Positions 23,714 to 35,879 are shown, numbered from the stretch's first letter. The stretch is DNA of 64,000 bases from Pachyseris speciosa (GCA_016490735.1 JAEMWC010000984.1:252001-316000), one strand, 5' to 3'. Numbers and translations are program-made. The notes: generated by a model from the sequence alone, not told the origin.

Positions 23714-23830
23714 GTCCTCTTTGAGTTTGACATTTTCCTCTAGAATGCTTGCTATTCAGTTTTGAATGGAGATGAGCATACCTTTTATTTCAAGGAGGTT
23801 TGGTTCTTCCTCGGTAGATAGTCATTAAGT

Positions 23831-24623
23831 CTATCCTATTCAATTTTAGAAACATTTAGAATAAAATAACTTTTATTATCTCTATGAAGCAATATTTTCC
23901 TTATAACAGTAGCTGGAAGACCTTCCATGCGCTCCGGAGGTAATAACACACAGGAAACAACAAACGGTTTTGAGTCTTGAGGTGCTCCGAGTAAGATTAA
24001 GCAAGCTAGTAACACTAGGTTTGGTGCCCTCGGTTGTACTTGGTAAATCCATCCACTACCCCTAATCCTTCGTCTCCTTTGGTATCCCATCTTCATATGA
24101 TAACAGTGCCTTTCTCTATATTGAAGCACGTCTTCCTTGGCAAAGTCCTTGGAAATTACTTTTTTTGCTCTTCCAATGCTCCATATCGTGGCAAAATAAA
24201 TACATTAAGATAAAGCTCGAAGGAAAGGGAAGATGGAGAGAGGATAGATACAGTCGTGCTTTGTCTTCCCATTTTTTCTTCATGTGCTACGATTATGATT
24301 ATTTCCATTCATGATTATGCCGCGAAATTCCGGAGTGCGTGAGTTGTCCAACTCTGTTTTGCAGATCCAGTTGTTAAATTATGCATGGCTTTGTCTCGTG
24401 CAGTGTCTTTCTATTTAAGTCATCCGTTTGTTTTAATTCGGGGCACTTCAAAACAGATACGGAAGCCTCTAAGTTGGGAAGAATTTTCTACCCTCCCTCC
24501 TCCCCTTCGGTGACTTGTCACACCGATGGTGCTTACGCACCCTGTAGCTCCTAGCCTCAGCCAAAATCTTTTCCCATAACTCAAATACACGAGACAATGA
24601 GTGGCAAATGTTATACGATTTTG

Positions 24624-24676
<53 letters not shown>

Positions 24677-26294
24677 GTACAGTGCTGATTAGGGGATTTC
24701 TTTGAAGATGAGATCATTAGATTTTCGCTGACCACTCCTTCACTCCCACAAATTACGTGTTTATCATGAAGAATTGTTGCGAGGAGAAAATAGATGCTGG
24801 TCATCGGGGTATGACTCAGCCGCGATCTCCCTCGGGCTACGAGCAGTCTCAAATCTCCTATTAAAGTTCTGTAGCAGGCTCTGGATCTAGTGAGGATCCC
24901 TGCTACCTTTCATTTCTAGTTTGCATAATTTTACCGTCACTTTAGGAACGTGTTCTGAGGAAAAAAGTATCATTGCTGGATTTCTAGGATCTCTCTTTGA
25001 TAATAATAAAGAGGTTTGCCACTCATTACGGTAGAAAAAGGATCTTGACGTTTCCCTGACCATCCAAGGTGATGTTACACGAGCCCATTTTTAAGACAAC
25101 ATTGTTGCTTGAAAAGTTGTCTCGTGTTACATTGGATTTTTAACGCTACATTTTGTTTCGGCAACATGTTGCAGGTCTTTGAAAGCTGAAGATCTTAAAG
25201 AATGATTTAAAAAAATAAGAAACTAATTATAAGAAAACTTGCTCAAAAATAAAAATGTTTTCATTTTTCAAAACATGCAAGGTCTGTAGCTGTTCTTATG
25301 TCGTTTGGTAGGCTGTTCCACAGCCACAGTAAGGTGCCATCATGAGTGCTGCGATTGACTGTAACGAAAAGGAGATGCAACACACTTGATTCACTCAACA
25401 ACCAGGCTTTTTACACAGAACTTCTTTTCTGTTTTTTCCATTCCAGATGGGAGTTTCCAAAGTTTTGAAAATTAAAAAGTAAAGTTATCAGCTAAAGAAA
25501 CAAAATGGATTTCATTAGAGGTCAGAACACACAATACTTTTGTTCAGATTTTGATTTCAAAATATTGTTTCGGGCCCGTTAAGTTACCGGGACTGTCGAG
25601 GAAGCAAGTATGAACTCCGTGAATTCAAGGTTGAATTCCCTCATCGTAAAAGGTTTTAGTGAACAAAAAGCGACTTTTTCATGACGTCAACGGTGTTGAA
25701 TACCTGTCCATACTGGCAAGACAGACCTTCACATAAAAAATTTCCCAGATTTAGAGAGCGTTTTCCTAAACCTCTGACTTCCATTTACAATGGTTTTAAG
25801 TCCAAACGGACCGGGCCTTGGTTGGAAAAGGTTACCTTGGGACGTTTCGCTGCCCTTTGGAATTATAATAAAGAATGCATGACTGAATGAATGAAATATA
25901 GGTGATGCGAAGTAATCAGGACGACTACCTACGAATCAAAATAAAAGCGATCAATAAATGCGTACGACGTGGTAAGTCTCTTTCGCAACTATTACACGTA
26001 AATCAATGTAATTCAGGATCTTTTTCATAATTACTGTAATAACGAGGGCGGATCCAGGATTTTTCTCAGGACGGGACGCATCATGTTTTACTTCAACACC
26101 AATAAACAACGTAGTTTTTGTTTCTTTTGTTTGTTTGTTTGTTTTTTTATGCACCCCTCCCCTAGACCCCCTCCCCTAGATCCCCTCCCCTAGATCCCCT
26201 CCCCTAGACCCCCTCCCCTAGATCCCCTCCCCTAGATCCGCCCCTGAATAAGTAAACTTGCTCAATTTTCAATGATAAAATAGCATTTCTTAGA
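23831..26294. other. Single-copy non-coding spacer
   Basis: No gene recognised. It holds an (ATT)n microsatellite at about 24627-24676 and the 14-bp minisatellite listed separately. The remaining open frames are short and show no family features. Confidence 0.55.
26155..26238. repeat. 14-bp C-rich minisatellite, six units
   Basis: Six head-to-tail copies of CCCTCCCCTAGAYC, differing only at the T/C position. One strand is almost purine-free, so triplex or i-motif structures are possible. Confidence 0.9.
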
Positions 26295-26440
26295 AAGAAT
26301 AATCTTTTTTTTTTAATTTTATTTAATTTATAATCAATTACCTAACTTTACAACATTACGATGCACTAAGTTACGCTACATAACATTATAAAAAAAAACA
26401 TTACATTACATTACATTTCCTTTCCATTTTTAAACGATTG

Positions 26441-26473
<33 letters not shown>

Positions 26474-26547
26474 AAACGGTTGATTATGAAATGAAAGAGG
26501 AAAAAAAAAAAGGAAAGATGCGCATGGTTTTGCCAATGTTGTACTAA

Positions 26548-29500
26548 TTAACTGTTGGATTTCGGTGTATCGTAATGTGAGAAGAAGAGAGAGAAATTTT
26601 CTATTTTGGGGGAAGTATTACGTGTTTTGCATACCCAGAGAAAAAATCTGGCGATCAAAAAGTAGAAGTCTACTCTCTTGTTCTTGTTTGGATTCAATCC
26701 TAATACTAGATATGCCGTTAGATTAATAGTATTTGAAAGCTCTCCGCGATTAACTGCCCATTGCTTAAAATCTTGCCAGAAAAGAGTGGATATGTCACAA
26801 GTCCAGAAGAGGTGAATCAGAGACTCCGTATCATTTTGACAAAAAGTGCACTGCTCATTATCCTGTAGGTTTATTTTTGTTAAAAAACTATTAGTCGCTA
26901 ATCTCCTGTGTAGTAACTTAAATTGGAAGATAATTAGTTTTGAGATCCTTGTACACAGAAAAGATGATCGGTACACTGTGTCCCAATCAATGTTTTCTTG
27001 GGTTTCGAGTTTGCAGTCCACGACCCATTTTCTTTGAGCTTCGATCGGTTTTTTCTGCTTTTTGCCAACGAGAATTTTATATGATAGTCTGTTTGGTTGT
27101 CTTGTCTTTAAAAAAGTATCAGCGAAAGTTTCGTAGTTGGTGGTAACACTGTGTAGGGTTTCTTTGTTGCTTTTCCATAAGGCTTTAATCGCTGATATCA
27201 CTCCTTGGAAAGTAAGAAAATTTGTTTTGATATTGAAACGTTCTGTAAAGTCTAAAAAAGATAAAAAATTCCTCGTATCTTTCATCAGATGACCCACGTT
27301 TCTAACTCCTTTTGAAGACCATTATCTATAGTGTATGGGTTTGTTTCCGACTCGTATAAGAGAGTTTTGCCAGAGATCTTGCGCTTTTAGCTGCTCAATG
27401 GAGAAAATGTTAGCCTCATATTTGATGTCCGTCCAGATTCGTAGAATTTCTGAAATAAAGGTATCCGATATTTTGAAGTATTTTGATAAATCTTCTTTGC
27501 TAAGGTTGCCTCGAAAAATTTCCTCACCACCAAAACGTTGTAATTCCACATCAAAAAAAAGTTTCCATTTTCCATGATTTTCTGAGTCTAAATATTTTGT
27601 TATCCAACTTGACTTGAGAGCTTTGTTGAATAGTTTAATGTCAATCATTCTTAGCCCTCCATTGCTGTAGTCGCTAATCATAATATCGCGCTTTATTTTG
27701 TCACCTTTACCATCCCATAAAAAGTTGAAGAACATACGATTTATCTCTTCTATAGCGCTGTGGTTTGTTGGCAAAGGTGACAAAACATAAACAAGTTGGG
27801 AGGCAATAAGGCTTTTAAGTACGGCAATTTTACCCAGTAAGGTTAGACGGCGCAATTCCCAGCAGCTTAAGCTATTTCTTACCTTAGTTAGTTTTTCGCT
27901 ATAATTAGCCTCTAAAGTAGTTTCGGGATTGGTCGACAGCCATATCCCTAAAGCTCTAACTTTGTCTTTTACCCATTTAAAACCTTTTTCCGGGTTGAGA
28001 TTTTCTTCCTTTCCAATGTTTGCACCGACCCACAGAGCCTCCGTTTTCCTGTTGTTTAAACGGAGACCAGAAGTTTCGCTAAAAAGGTTCAATATCTGTA
28101 GGGCAGTTGTGAAGGAGACACTCGAACCGTCCAAAATAAGTGTAGTGTCATCTGCGTATTGGCTAATTTTGATTTCTTGTCCTTCAATTGTTATACCCTT
28201 GATATTTTTATTTTTCCTCACTGTTTCAGCTAGTATTTCGACGCAAATAATGAAGAGGTACGGAGAAAGGGGGCACCCTTGTCTAACCCCCCTTTCAAGT
28301 TTAAAGAAATCACTAGACCAACCGTTGTTTAAGATGCAGCTTTCTGTATTGTGGCAAAAGAGTTTAATCCACTGAATAGCAGATGGACCGAAATTATAAT
28401 GATGTAGGGTTTTATTTAAGAAGGACCACTCTACTGTGTCAAAAGCTTTTTCAAAGTCAAGAAAAAGTAGAAGACCAGGAATGTTTTTTGTGGCCGTATA
28501 CTTTATAATACTATCGATAAGACGAATGTTTTCTCCAATGAATCTACCTTTTAGAAAGCCAGTTTGATCATTGTCAATAAGGTTTGGGAGAACCTGTTTG
28601 AAACGGTTAGCAATCGCCTTGGCTGCTATTTTATAATCGCTATTTAGTAAAGATATCGGACGCCAGTTTTTGATAAGACAGGGATCAGCATCTTTCTTTG
28701 GTATTAGTTTGATGATACCTCGTCTTTGAGTCACTGACAGCTGTCCTGTTTGATAGGCATAGTTTAAAGACTTTAAGAAGAGGTCAGCGATGCCGTTCCA
28801 AAAGACTTTGTAAAATTCTGCAGGCAGTCCGTCAGAGCCAGGAGTCTTGTTACATTCCATATTTTTAAGTGCTTCAAGACATTCTGTTTTGGTTAGTAGC
28901 CCTTCGCAACTATCCTGTTCTGTCTGGTTTAATTTTTTCTCCATTTGCGTTTTTAAAAAAATGTTATCGGCTCTTTCATTTTGAGAGTCATTGTTAGAGC
29001 TGTAAAGAGTTTTATAGAAAGTCTTACATTCACTTAAAATTTCTTTGTCTGTGGTGACGAAATTTTCGTTTCCTAGTTTTAATTGGCTTATTGCTCCTTG
29101 GTTGTAATGCCGTTTCTCTAGATTAAGAAAGTATTTTGTATTTTTTTCACCTTCATTATGCCATCTGCATCTTGCTCTCAAAATTGAGCCTTTCGTTCGA
29201 TATTCAATTATTTTCTCCAGTTCTAATTTTTTGGTGTCTAGAGCGTTTAAAGTATCTTTCTTATCTTTTTCCTTCACGTTATTGGATTCGATAAAACATT
29301 GCAGGTTATTGATTTCTTTCTCAAGCTCTTCTTCACGTCGTGATATTTTTGCTTTTTTTATAGTTGAGTATCGTAGAGACTGTTTTCTTATATTTAGCTT
29401 TACCATTTCCCACCTAAGAGCATCATTGACGAAGCTATCATTTTGGTATTCTTCCTGTGTGTCTTTAATTACAGCTCGTATTTGGTTTATATAATCCATT

Positions 29501-30268
29501 TCTGTTAGGAGCGAAGTGTTGAGTTTCCAGAAACCAGGGCCTCTCATATTCGAGTGGGTAGCGACTGTGATTTCTATTAGGGAGTGATCTGTTTTATATC
29601 CAATTGATATATTAGCGGACGTAATGTTGCACATTAGGCTTTGCGTAACAAGGAAGAAGTCTAAACGGCAGTGGATGTCTGGCCGTTTGCGCCGCCAAGT
29701 ATATCTGCGGGTGTCCGGATTCAATATTCTCCATCCATCTAGTAGATCAAATTGAACGCAGAAATCGTTTAGTGTTTTCACTGATTCCGCATGTGTTTTA
29801 GCGAGACCGCCTTTTTTTATCAATGTCTAGGTCCAAAACCAGGTTGAAATCTCCTCCGATTATTAACTCGTCACATTTAAAATCATTTAAATGATCAAAG
29901 AAATTCAGAAAGAAACTTGGATCATCGTCATTAGGTGCATAGAGCACAGCCATCGTCACGGATTTGTTATCTGCTATAATGTCGCAGATGATAAATCTTC
30001 CATTAGAGTCCGAGTATGTTCGTTGGAGTTGGAGGTTGAAATTATTATTGAATAAAATAGCGACTCCTCCTCTAGCGCTGGTACAACAGCTAAAAAGAGT
30101 TTTATATCCCCATTCGGCAGACCATACAGGAATTGCGTTTTCCGAGCAGTGCACTTCTTGAAGCATGTAAACTGAATAGTTTTTCTTTCTTAGCCAATTA
30201 AACATTTCCCGTCTTTTTAACCGGTCGCCAAGACGCCTCACATTAAGGGAACATACTTTTAGATCCAT
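26548..30268 (-). pseudogene. LINE-C ORF2: endonuclease-reverse transcriptase, two lesions
   Basis: An N-terminal exonuclease/endonuclease/phosphatase domain (NVRRLGD, MLQEVH, GGDFN, KTDHSLIE) is followed by the reverse transcriptase (NKTPGSDGLPAEFYK, LIPKKDADP, FLDFEKAFDTVEW, GVRQGCPLSPYLF, catalytic SQYADDTTLIL) and a C-terminal zinc knuckle (CTFCQND...HLFWTC). Open parts are 30268-29798, 29823-27322 (833 codons) and 27297-26548. The first two are joined by a one-base shift at a homopolymer. The last two are in the same frame, separated only by a TAA. The catalytic YADD is intact. The FDTVEW and YADDTTLI contexts point to the L1/Tx1 group. Confidence 0.9.
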
Positions 30269-30565
30269 TAAAAGAAAAGAAGAAAGTTATCTATTGGAAA
30301 AACCATGGCATAAGAGCGTACTATAGTTATCGTAGTTATTACAACCAAGCGCGATGTTTGTAGTTTTGAACAGGCGAAATACATATAACAAAGTGTGAAA
30401 TACAACACATAAAAATAACTCATTGTTGATTTGAGTCCCAGCAGGATTGGTTGCTAGTGTGAATAAATCGACCTCGTTTGCCATTTAGTAGAAATTTGCA
30501 TACGATAGATTATTTCTAGTTAAGAACAAAGCAATAACGTAAGGGAAATATTAAGAAAAATAAAG

Positions 30566-31321
30566 TTATGTTAAGTAGTCTGGGATATTTCTGTAATCAT
30601 ATTTTTCATTATTAATGAAAAGATAGCGTCCAACAACTTTTGCGTTCGAAAGTCCCTCCTTTTCTCTAGCCTTCAGCATCGCTTTTATCAAAACTTTCCT
30701 TTCCTCCTGAATCGCTTTTGCGAAATCTTCAGTTATATATGCATCTGGGTAGTTTTGCAAGTGCTTAATCTTACCTCTATGTTGCCAGATTAGATTTCTG
30801 TCTTCACGGCTAATAAAACGGGCGATTATAGGCCTACATCTGTTTTCGATTTTCCTGCCTACTCTGTGGACAGCGTGAAATTTTATCCCTGATGTGTCGA
30901 TGCCCATATCGTTCTGGATAACCTTGTAAATCAAGGACTTGCAATCCTCATCCTCCTCCTCTCTTAAATTGTTGAAGCGTAAATTTTCTCGCCGTGTGTA
31001 CTGTTCGAGCTTGATGTTCTTTTCTATTTCAGCATTCAGTTGAACTTCTAGAGCAGCAATTTTCTTGTTCAGCTCTTCAAGACCCCCCTTCACTTCTCTT
31101 ATATTTGTCTCTGCCTTCTCCTTCAGAGTGTCGACTTCGTCTTGCGTGAAGGTTATGCTTTGCTTTATTGATTGGATTTCGTGCTTCATTTCGACAATTT
31201 CATGTTTGAATTTTTGACGTAGTTTCTCGATTTCCGCGCGGACACTGTCGAAGCCGGCTTCCATAGTTTTTATTAAGGCGTCGATGGAACCTTCGGCTTT
31301 GGTGTCTTCGCTGGCCGCCAT
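30566..31321 (-). CDS. LINE-C ORF1: L1 ORF1p-like nucleic-acid chaperone
   Basis: A complete 251-residue frame. Residues 1-110 form a long coiled coil (trimerisation), followed by a QYTRRENLRFNN junction and an RRM-like core with VHRVGRK and RPIIARF, then a basic C-terminal domain (REKEGLSNAKVVGRYLFINN). This is the usual order of L1-type ORF1 proteins, which coat the element's RNA. The start is the first ATG after the 5' UTR. Confidence 0.88.
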   Translation of the reverse strand: MAASEDTKAEGSIDALIKTMEAGFDSVRAEIEKLRQKFKHEIVEMKHEIQSIKQSITFTQDEVDTLKEKAETNIREVKGGLEELNKKIAALEVQLNAEIEKNIKLEQYTRRENLRFNNLREEEDEDCKSLIYKVIQNDMGIDTSGIKFHAVHRVGRKIENRCRPIIARFISREDRNLIWQHRGKIKHLQNYPDAYITEDFAKAIQEERKVLIKAMLKAREKEGLSNAKVVGRYLFINNEKYDYRNIPDYLT

Positions 31322-31796
31322 GTCTGAGTCGCTGTGTTTCTTTCACTTTTTCCTGTTTCCCATACAAATAAACTAGCTAAAGAAGTTCCAAGCGTTAGCC
31401 AGTGAGGCAATTTGTGATTTTAGCTGTCAGTGGCTATCGAAAGCATTTAAATTGGTTCAGAAGCTTGGCAGAGAGCTCACTTTTAGTGGAGCGTTAGAAG
31501 AGACGTCTACACGCCATGCAGATTAAAAACTAGACATCCAAGAATAATCTTTGTGCAATCTCTAGCTTACTAGATGCAAATGCGATTTCTCTTGCTATTA
31601 CATGTAACTTAACCAGAGATTTCGCTGACTCAGTGTCCTATATTTTTGCTTCCTGATAATTTACAACGAAACCTCTATTGAAACTCCACAATCCTTAACG
31701 CACAAATAAAATAATTCGAAGGATAGGAAATATAAAACGTCATTTTAACATTTTTGCCTTTGAAAAGACCAGACACACTCAATGAATCCATTCAGC

Positions 31797-31975
31797 AATA
31801 CACCATTTTGCTAATGATCAGTTCCTGGTGAATTGTGGGTAGATCCAGTCCTTTGTGGGGGCAAACGGTCAAAATTACAATTTCAAATTATGTCCTAACA
31901 TGGCCGTTTGCCCCCACAGAGGACTGGATCTACCCACAATTCACCAGGAACTGATCATTAGCAAAATGGTGTATT
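31797..31975. repeat. Near-perfect foldback: 72-nt arms, 35-nt loop
   Basis: Arms 31797-31868 and 31904-31975 are complementary with one mismatch. The centre is AT-rich and no coding is present. It resembles a foldback element or a recent inverted duplication. Confidence 0.9.
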
Positions 31976-32493
31976 CTGAGAAGCTTTCAGCGATTGAGTC
32001 AGTATCGAAAGTTTAACACATCCTCTGCAAAGTCGAGATCAACAAGACTGGCTTGGGAAACTGTCCGATCAGTGGTGAGAAGGTCATCCAGCTAACAGAA
32101 GAAAACAAGGCACATTATAACGGACATATAAAGACAGAAAATAAAGGCAAGGCTACGATAAACTCTGTTGCTGCTATGGCTAATGTAGAAGACGTTCTGA
32201 GAACAAAGGCATTTATGATCTCATCCGGGCACCCACAATTGGAGATAATAATAGTTCTCTTGAGAACTATTCCGGTGATCGTTTTCTTTTGGAACCTATC
32301 TTGTTCAGTTTCGGAATCAACGGAATAACGTTCCGTTCATTCTGTTCTCAATAGCAAAATTAATATAATAACAAAATGAGAAAGAAAACTGTTTACCACG
32401 AAAGGCAGAATATGCGTTCATATCGAAAAGTTTTCGCGGGGAAATCGTGCGACCCGCCAAACCCGTGGCAAGTTCATGCGCCCGTCACGGACT
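31976..32493. other. Non-coding stretch with one possible exon fragment
   Basis: A frame open from about 32020 to 32325 contains ISGEKVIQLTEEN and could be an old exon, but no family or splice sites are convincing. Nothing else is recognisable. Confidence 0.3.
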
Positions 32494-32990
32494 TAAGGTG
32501 GGCCCACAGGATGGGACATTTAGCAGGGACAAAATCGTGTTAAGTACACACTGAGGGACATGTTGCAGGGATGTGTAGCAGGGACATGTAGCAGGGACCA
32601 AATCGAAGAGTTTGCACAATTGTGAAAAAGTTCCCGGGATAGGGACGTGTTGCAGAAACACATCCCCTCGTGTGCGTTGACACCTTTTTCACTCGTGCAA
32701 CATGAATTTTGTGCAAAATGTGTCCCTGCAACATGTCGCACTGAGTTCAACTTGTTGAACCTCATGGGACATGTTGCAAGGACACATTTTGCACAAAATT
32801 TATGTTGCACGAGAGAAAAAGTGTCAACACCCACGAGGGGATGTGTCCCTGCAACATCTGCCAGGGATATGTTACAACTACATTTTCGTGTGTGTGAGCA
32901 AGTCGTGATCCTTCCCCCGATTCATGTCCCTGCTACGTTTTGCAGCAACATGTTCCTGCAACAAATCCCCTCGTGTGGGCCCACCTTTAG
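32494..32990. mobile_element. Palindromic MITE/foldback built from repeats of a TGTTGCAGGGACA-like motif
   Basis: The ends are complementary (TAAGGTGGGCCCACA at the left, TGTGGGCCCACCTTTA at the right). The interior repeats variants of CATGTTGCAGGGACA on both strands at least ten times, with a CACGAGGGGAT motif recurring. No protein is encoded. The repeated palindromes would form a long branched hairpin. Confidence 0.75.
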
Positions 32991-33413
32991 GCCCAGACTT
33001 AAGCCCGGACTATTTTTTCGCGCTCACCCAGATCTGTATTCTGTTTTCAAAACACCCTTTTTGGGAACCATAATCCATGTGTTCAATTAATCCTAAACCC
33101 AAGAATATTCCCAAAAGATCGCACACCATTAGCCTACGAAGCAAATCGGCCCCTTCTCTGAGTCAAGGATTTTAATGCATTTCCCGCTTCCCGCTTCCCG
33201 TTTCCCCCTCGCTCATCGGGATTTAGCGAAAGCTGAACGAAAAAGACAAAAACAAAACAAACAAACCTTGGCACTGCCGCTGTGGAAACTGCTAAGTGAT
33301 AGCTGCTCCTCAATGTCTTCTGTCTTCTAAAAAAATGGAGGAGAAGAAAGACCATTTCATTACATGAAACAGCATGTCCTTTGGCTTTAAGGACGTACAA
33401 ACCAACCACATAC
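32991..33413. other. Non-coding stretch
   Basis: No gene or repeat recognised. Confidence 0.5.
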
Positions 33414-33489
33414 CTTGTTGGATTAAAGTCATCCTCATAATCATCATTGTAATCGGGTGCTTCACCATTTTTCTCCTCGTCAGGAATAC
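33414..33489 (-). other. Candidate host exon encoding an acidic peptide
   Basis: On the reverse strand an acceptor (TTATTCACCAG) and a donor (AACAAG|GTATGT) bound 76 bases. The open frame is rich in Asp/Glu (PDEEKNGEAPDYNDDYEDD). Its phase fits the donor of the upstream candidate exon at 35275. No family is recognised; the exon is inferred from splice consensus and composition only. Confidence 0.35.
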
Positions 33490-33516
33490 CTGGTGAATAA
33501 TTCAAATGAGCAATGG

Positions 33517-33739
33517 CCCATTTTACAGTTGCGTATTCGGTGACCTGGCCTTTGAGTGGAAGCGAGGCTGGAGGTGACCTTGTTTTGATACAAACCTCTC
33601 TGTCTTTCTCAGACTAGTTAGCATGAGAACAACATGATTTACACGAGAAAAGCAGCGAGGTCTGTACGAAGACAAGGTCACCACCAGCCTCACTTCCACT
33701 CAAAGGCCAGGTCACTGAGCATGCAATTGTAAGATGGGC
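33517..33739. mobile_element. Foldback element with ~70-nt arms, family F1
   Basis: The arms at 33517-33588 and 33671-33739 are complementary with several mismatches and contain GACCTGGCCTTTGAGTGGAAG. The same arm sequence recurs at 35880-36320, so this is a repeat family. Confidence 0.75.
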
Positions 33740-34171
33740 TATAGGGGATTCATGCTTACGTCATTGTTTACATTTTTGCTCATTTGCATACGGCTTTGCT
33801 TACGGCTTTGCTTACAGAAGGAAACATGTTAGATGTGATTTGACTCCAGGCAGCTAAAGAGGTAGAGGAATTTGATATATTGTGAAATTTTTAGCTCTTT
33901 AGGTGTAGTATTCAAGGAGATATTGTCTTCAAAAAACTGCAAAATTTCTGGGTGGAAAAAGCACTAATGAGCTCATAAATTCTTTGCAAAATTTTGAGTA
34001 TTTAAACCCGCGTTGCACAAAAAGTAGTCAATACATGAGGCTCATATTCATTGGCAGAGTTACTCATACTATGGCCTTTCAATATTTAGAACTGATTTAT
34101 TTGTAACTCCATCAGAAACTGAATTGTTCATGCTAATGAGGCAAATATTGTAAACAAGGATTCCCCTATAG
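33740..34171. repeat. Segment bounded by inverted CTATAGGGGAWTC ends
   Basis: CTATAGGGGATTC followed by a TTGTTTAC motif at the left is matched by the complement of GTAAACAAGGATTCCCCTATAG at 34150-34171. The interior has no coding. It is possibly a degraded MITE. Confidence 0.5.
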
Positions 34172-34189
34172 ATTGGAAAAAACGTCCAA

Positions 34190-34353
34190 TAGTTCACTTT
34201 GGAAAAGACTGGGATCAAGAGTGCCATGTGAGGGATTGTGGGATTGTTTGGGGGGACGCAATTGTTTTTTCGTAATAGTTGCGTCACCCCAAACAACCCC
34301 ACAATCGCTTATGCGGCCACTCGGTCCCAATATTTCTGGACAAAGTGAACTAA
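34190..34353. repeat. Foldback, ~70-nt imperfect arms
   Basis: The arm 34190-34261 (TTCACTTTG...) pairs with 34279-34353 (...CAAAGTGAA) with mismatches. It shows no coding capacity. Confidence 0.7.
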
Positions 34354-35274
34354 TAAGATCTAATAACCTTCAATTGCCTAACTAGCCAACAGGACAATAT
34401 CTTCACTGAATATTGGTAGTGACGAAAGTAGTGATATATCACTATGCATATGCTGGTCACTTTGTACATGAAACGGTGATCACATGATCACGGCACAGAA
34501 CCCCAGAATCAAGTAATTATGTGTCTGGAAAAATACACTGTAGCAGCGTGTTGAAGGGGGCTTTAATTCGTGTAAGGAATAAGTAAAAAACGGGTTAAAA
34601 TACCGTAAATCCACAAAAAAGCGTTCGTCCTCTGAGCCAAAGTTTTGAAGGGGTTATGGTAATTCTGTCACTACAAATTGTGAGGAAGTGCTTTTTCTAT
34701 TACGCGATCAGCCCGCATAGCACGAAGGAGTAGAGTTCTAATTATTTCTCGAACGGAAAAGGAACTAGCATTATTTCATGGCGATTTTTCGGGGACACAA
34801 TAACGAAACTAGAAAAAAGTTAACTTTTTCAAGTTGAAATCCATTTCCTTCTCATCATCCGCGGCCACAGACAACCGCAAATAGTTTCAATGCACATATT
34901 AAGTACTTCGTATGAAAACTGCAAAATTGTAAAGCATTCCACTTTGCCGACACATGTTTGGGTTCAGACCCATACTACGCGACAGTGTCCCTTTAACTAC
35001 TCTGTAAGCGTTTCCTCGTCGAATAAGCGCCCCCTCCCCTCCCCTCCCCTCCCCCTATCTAAGTCGTTTTCTTTTTATTTTCGGTGTCGCTCTTGTGTTT
35101 CTGCAGGTCGAGTACTGAGACATCAGAAACGTTTAGAACGCGATGTATTAAGTGCAACCCCATAGATTAACCATCCTCCTTCTAAAGCCTAGTTAAAAAC
35201 AAACGTTTTCAGCCACATACCACAAAGTGTAGGATTGTTAAAAAAATCTGTATCTGTTAACAGCTTTCACTCAC
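34354..35274. other. Non-coding stretch
   Basis: No gene recognised. A short (CCCCT)n tract lies at about 35030-35055. Confidence 0.5.
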
Positions 35275-35355
35275 CAAATCCGAGTTTGCTGATCTTGCTG
35301 TCTATATCGGCCAGGTCTTGCCAGTTGGGGGATTTGGTCACTTCTCGCGCGCCAT
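35275..35355 (-). other. Candidate first exon of a host gene
   Basis: On the reverse strand a Kozak-like AAGATGGCG at 35355 precedes an open stretch (SPNWQDLADIDSKISKLG) ending in a donor (GATTTG|GTGAGT) at 35275. The ATG frame runs into TGA after five codons and the long frame is one base off, so either a one-base indel is present or this is not coding. The donor phase matches the exon at 33414-33489. Confidence 0.3.
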
Positions 35356-35879
35356 CTTAATTTCGCTTTTCACGATCTGGACGTCTAGAACAGGTTTACA
35401 GTTACTTCATTATACTACTCTCGTTTCTCCAGGTTTATGCTGTTTTAATGTAGGTTGCTTTATTAGAATTTTAATTATTTTTTTGTACATTTAAAGTCCT
35501 TTAAAGGTAGGTTAATTTTGCTAGGGGTAAACAATATGTTTCCCTAAAAACAGCAACGAAAACCAAGCCAGCTGAAAAGTAAGTAGGAAAATTCGGGGGA
35601 TTTGAAACGCATAATAAATTAGAAATTAAAGTAAACTAAGTTTCGGTGTTTAGATATTTCTGAAGGTTTAAATATTTCTCTCCTGTTTAGCTCGTTTTGT
35701 TGTGTTGTTTCTTCGATGGGATTGATGGATGTATTCTGTACCATAACATAAAAATAGCAAGCGGACGGGGAAAAGGTTAATAATATTACAAATCTTTGCT
35801 TATTTACATAGTCCCATTCCCTCTTTTAAACACCAAGGATCACACCATAAAGAGAGCTTCCCAGGAACATCCAGTTTCA

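Larger units (their letters stand above)
18981..23830 (-). mobile_element. LINE-B copy 1: decayed L1/Tx1-like retrotransposon
   Basis: A reverse-strand non-LTR element. The poly-A tail appears as T16 at about 18984-18999, followed inward by the zinc-knuckle, RT, endonuclease and ORF1 parts. The 3' boundary is clear from the tail. The 5' end is uncertain: ACCCTGTAGC next to the tail (18971-18980) recurs at 24539-24548, which could be a target duplication extending the element to about 24538. Many frame breaks make it inactive. In copy 2 the same element is cut at 54677 by the second Polinton. Confidence 0.8.
26308..31539 (-). mobile_element. LINE-C: nearly complete L1/Tx1-like retrotransposon with 13-bp target duplications
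   Basis: The 5.2-kb reverse-strand element is bounded by identical AAGAATAATCTTT at 26295-26307 and 31540-31552. It has a 5' UTR of about 218 bp, ORF1 (31321-30566), ORF2 (30268-26548) and a short T-run at the 3' end. Only two lesions are seen, both in ORF2: a frameshift at the A7/T7 run near 29813 and an in-frame TAA at 27322-27324. This is the youngest LINE in the window. Confidence 0.9.

Noticed and set aside
26155..26238. CRISPR-like or telomeric repeat
   Set aside because: A short 14-bp C-rich minisatellite without spacers and not of telomeric sequence.
32520..33090. Cysteine-rich ORFs on both strands
   Set aside because: They arise from the palindromic motif repeats of the foldback element; cysteines come from repeated TGC and ACA motifs.
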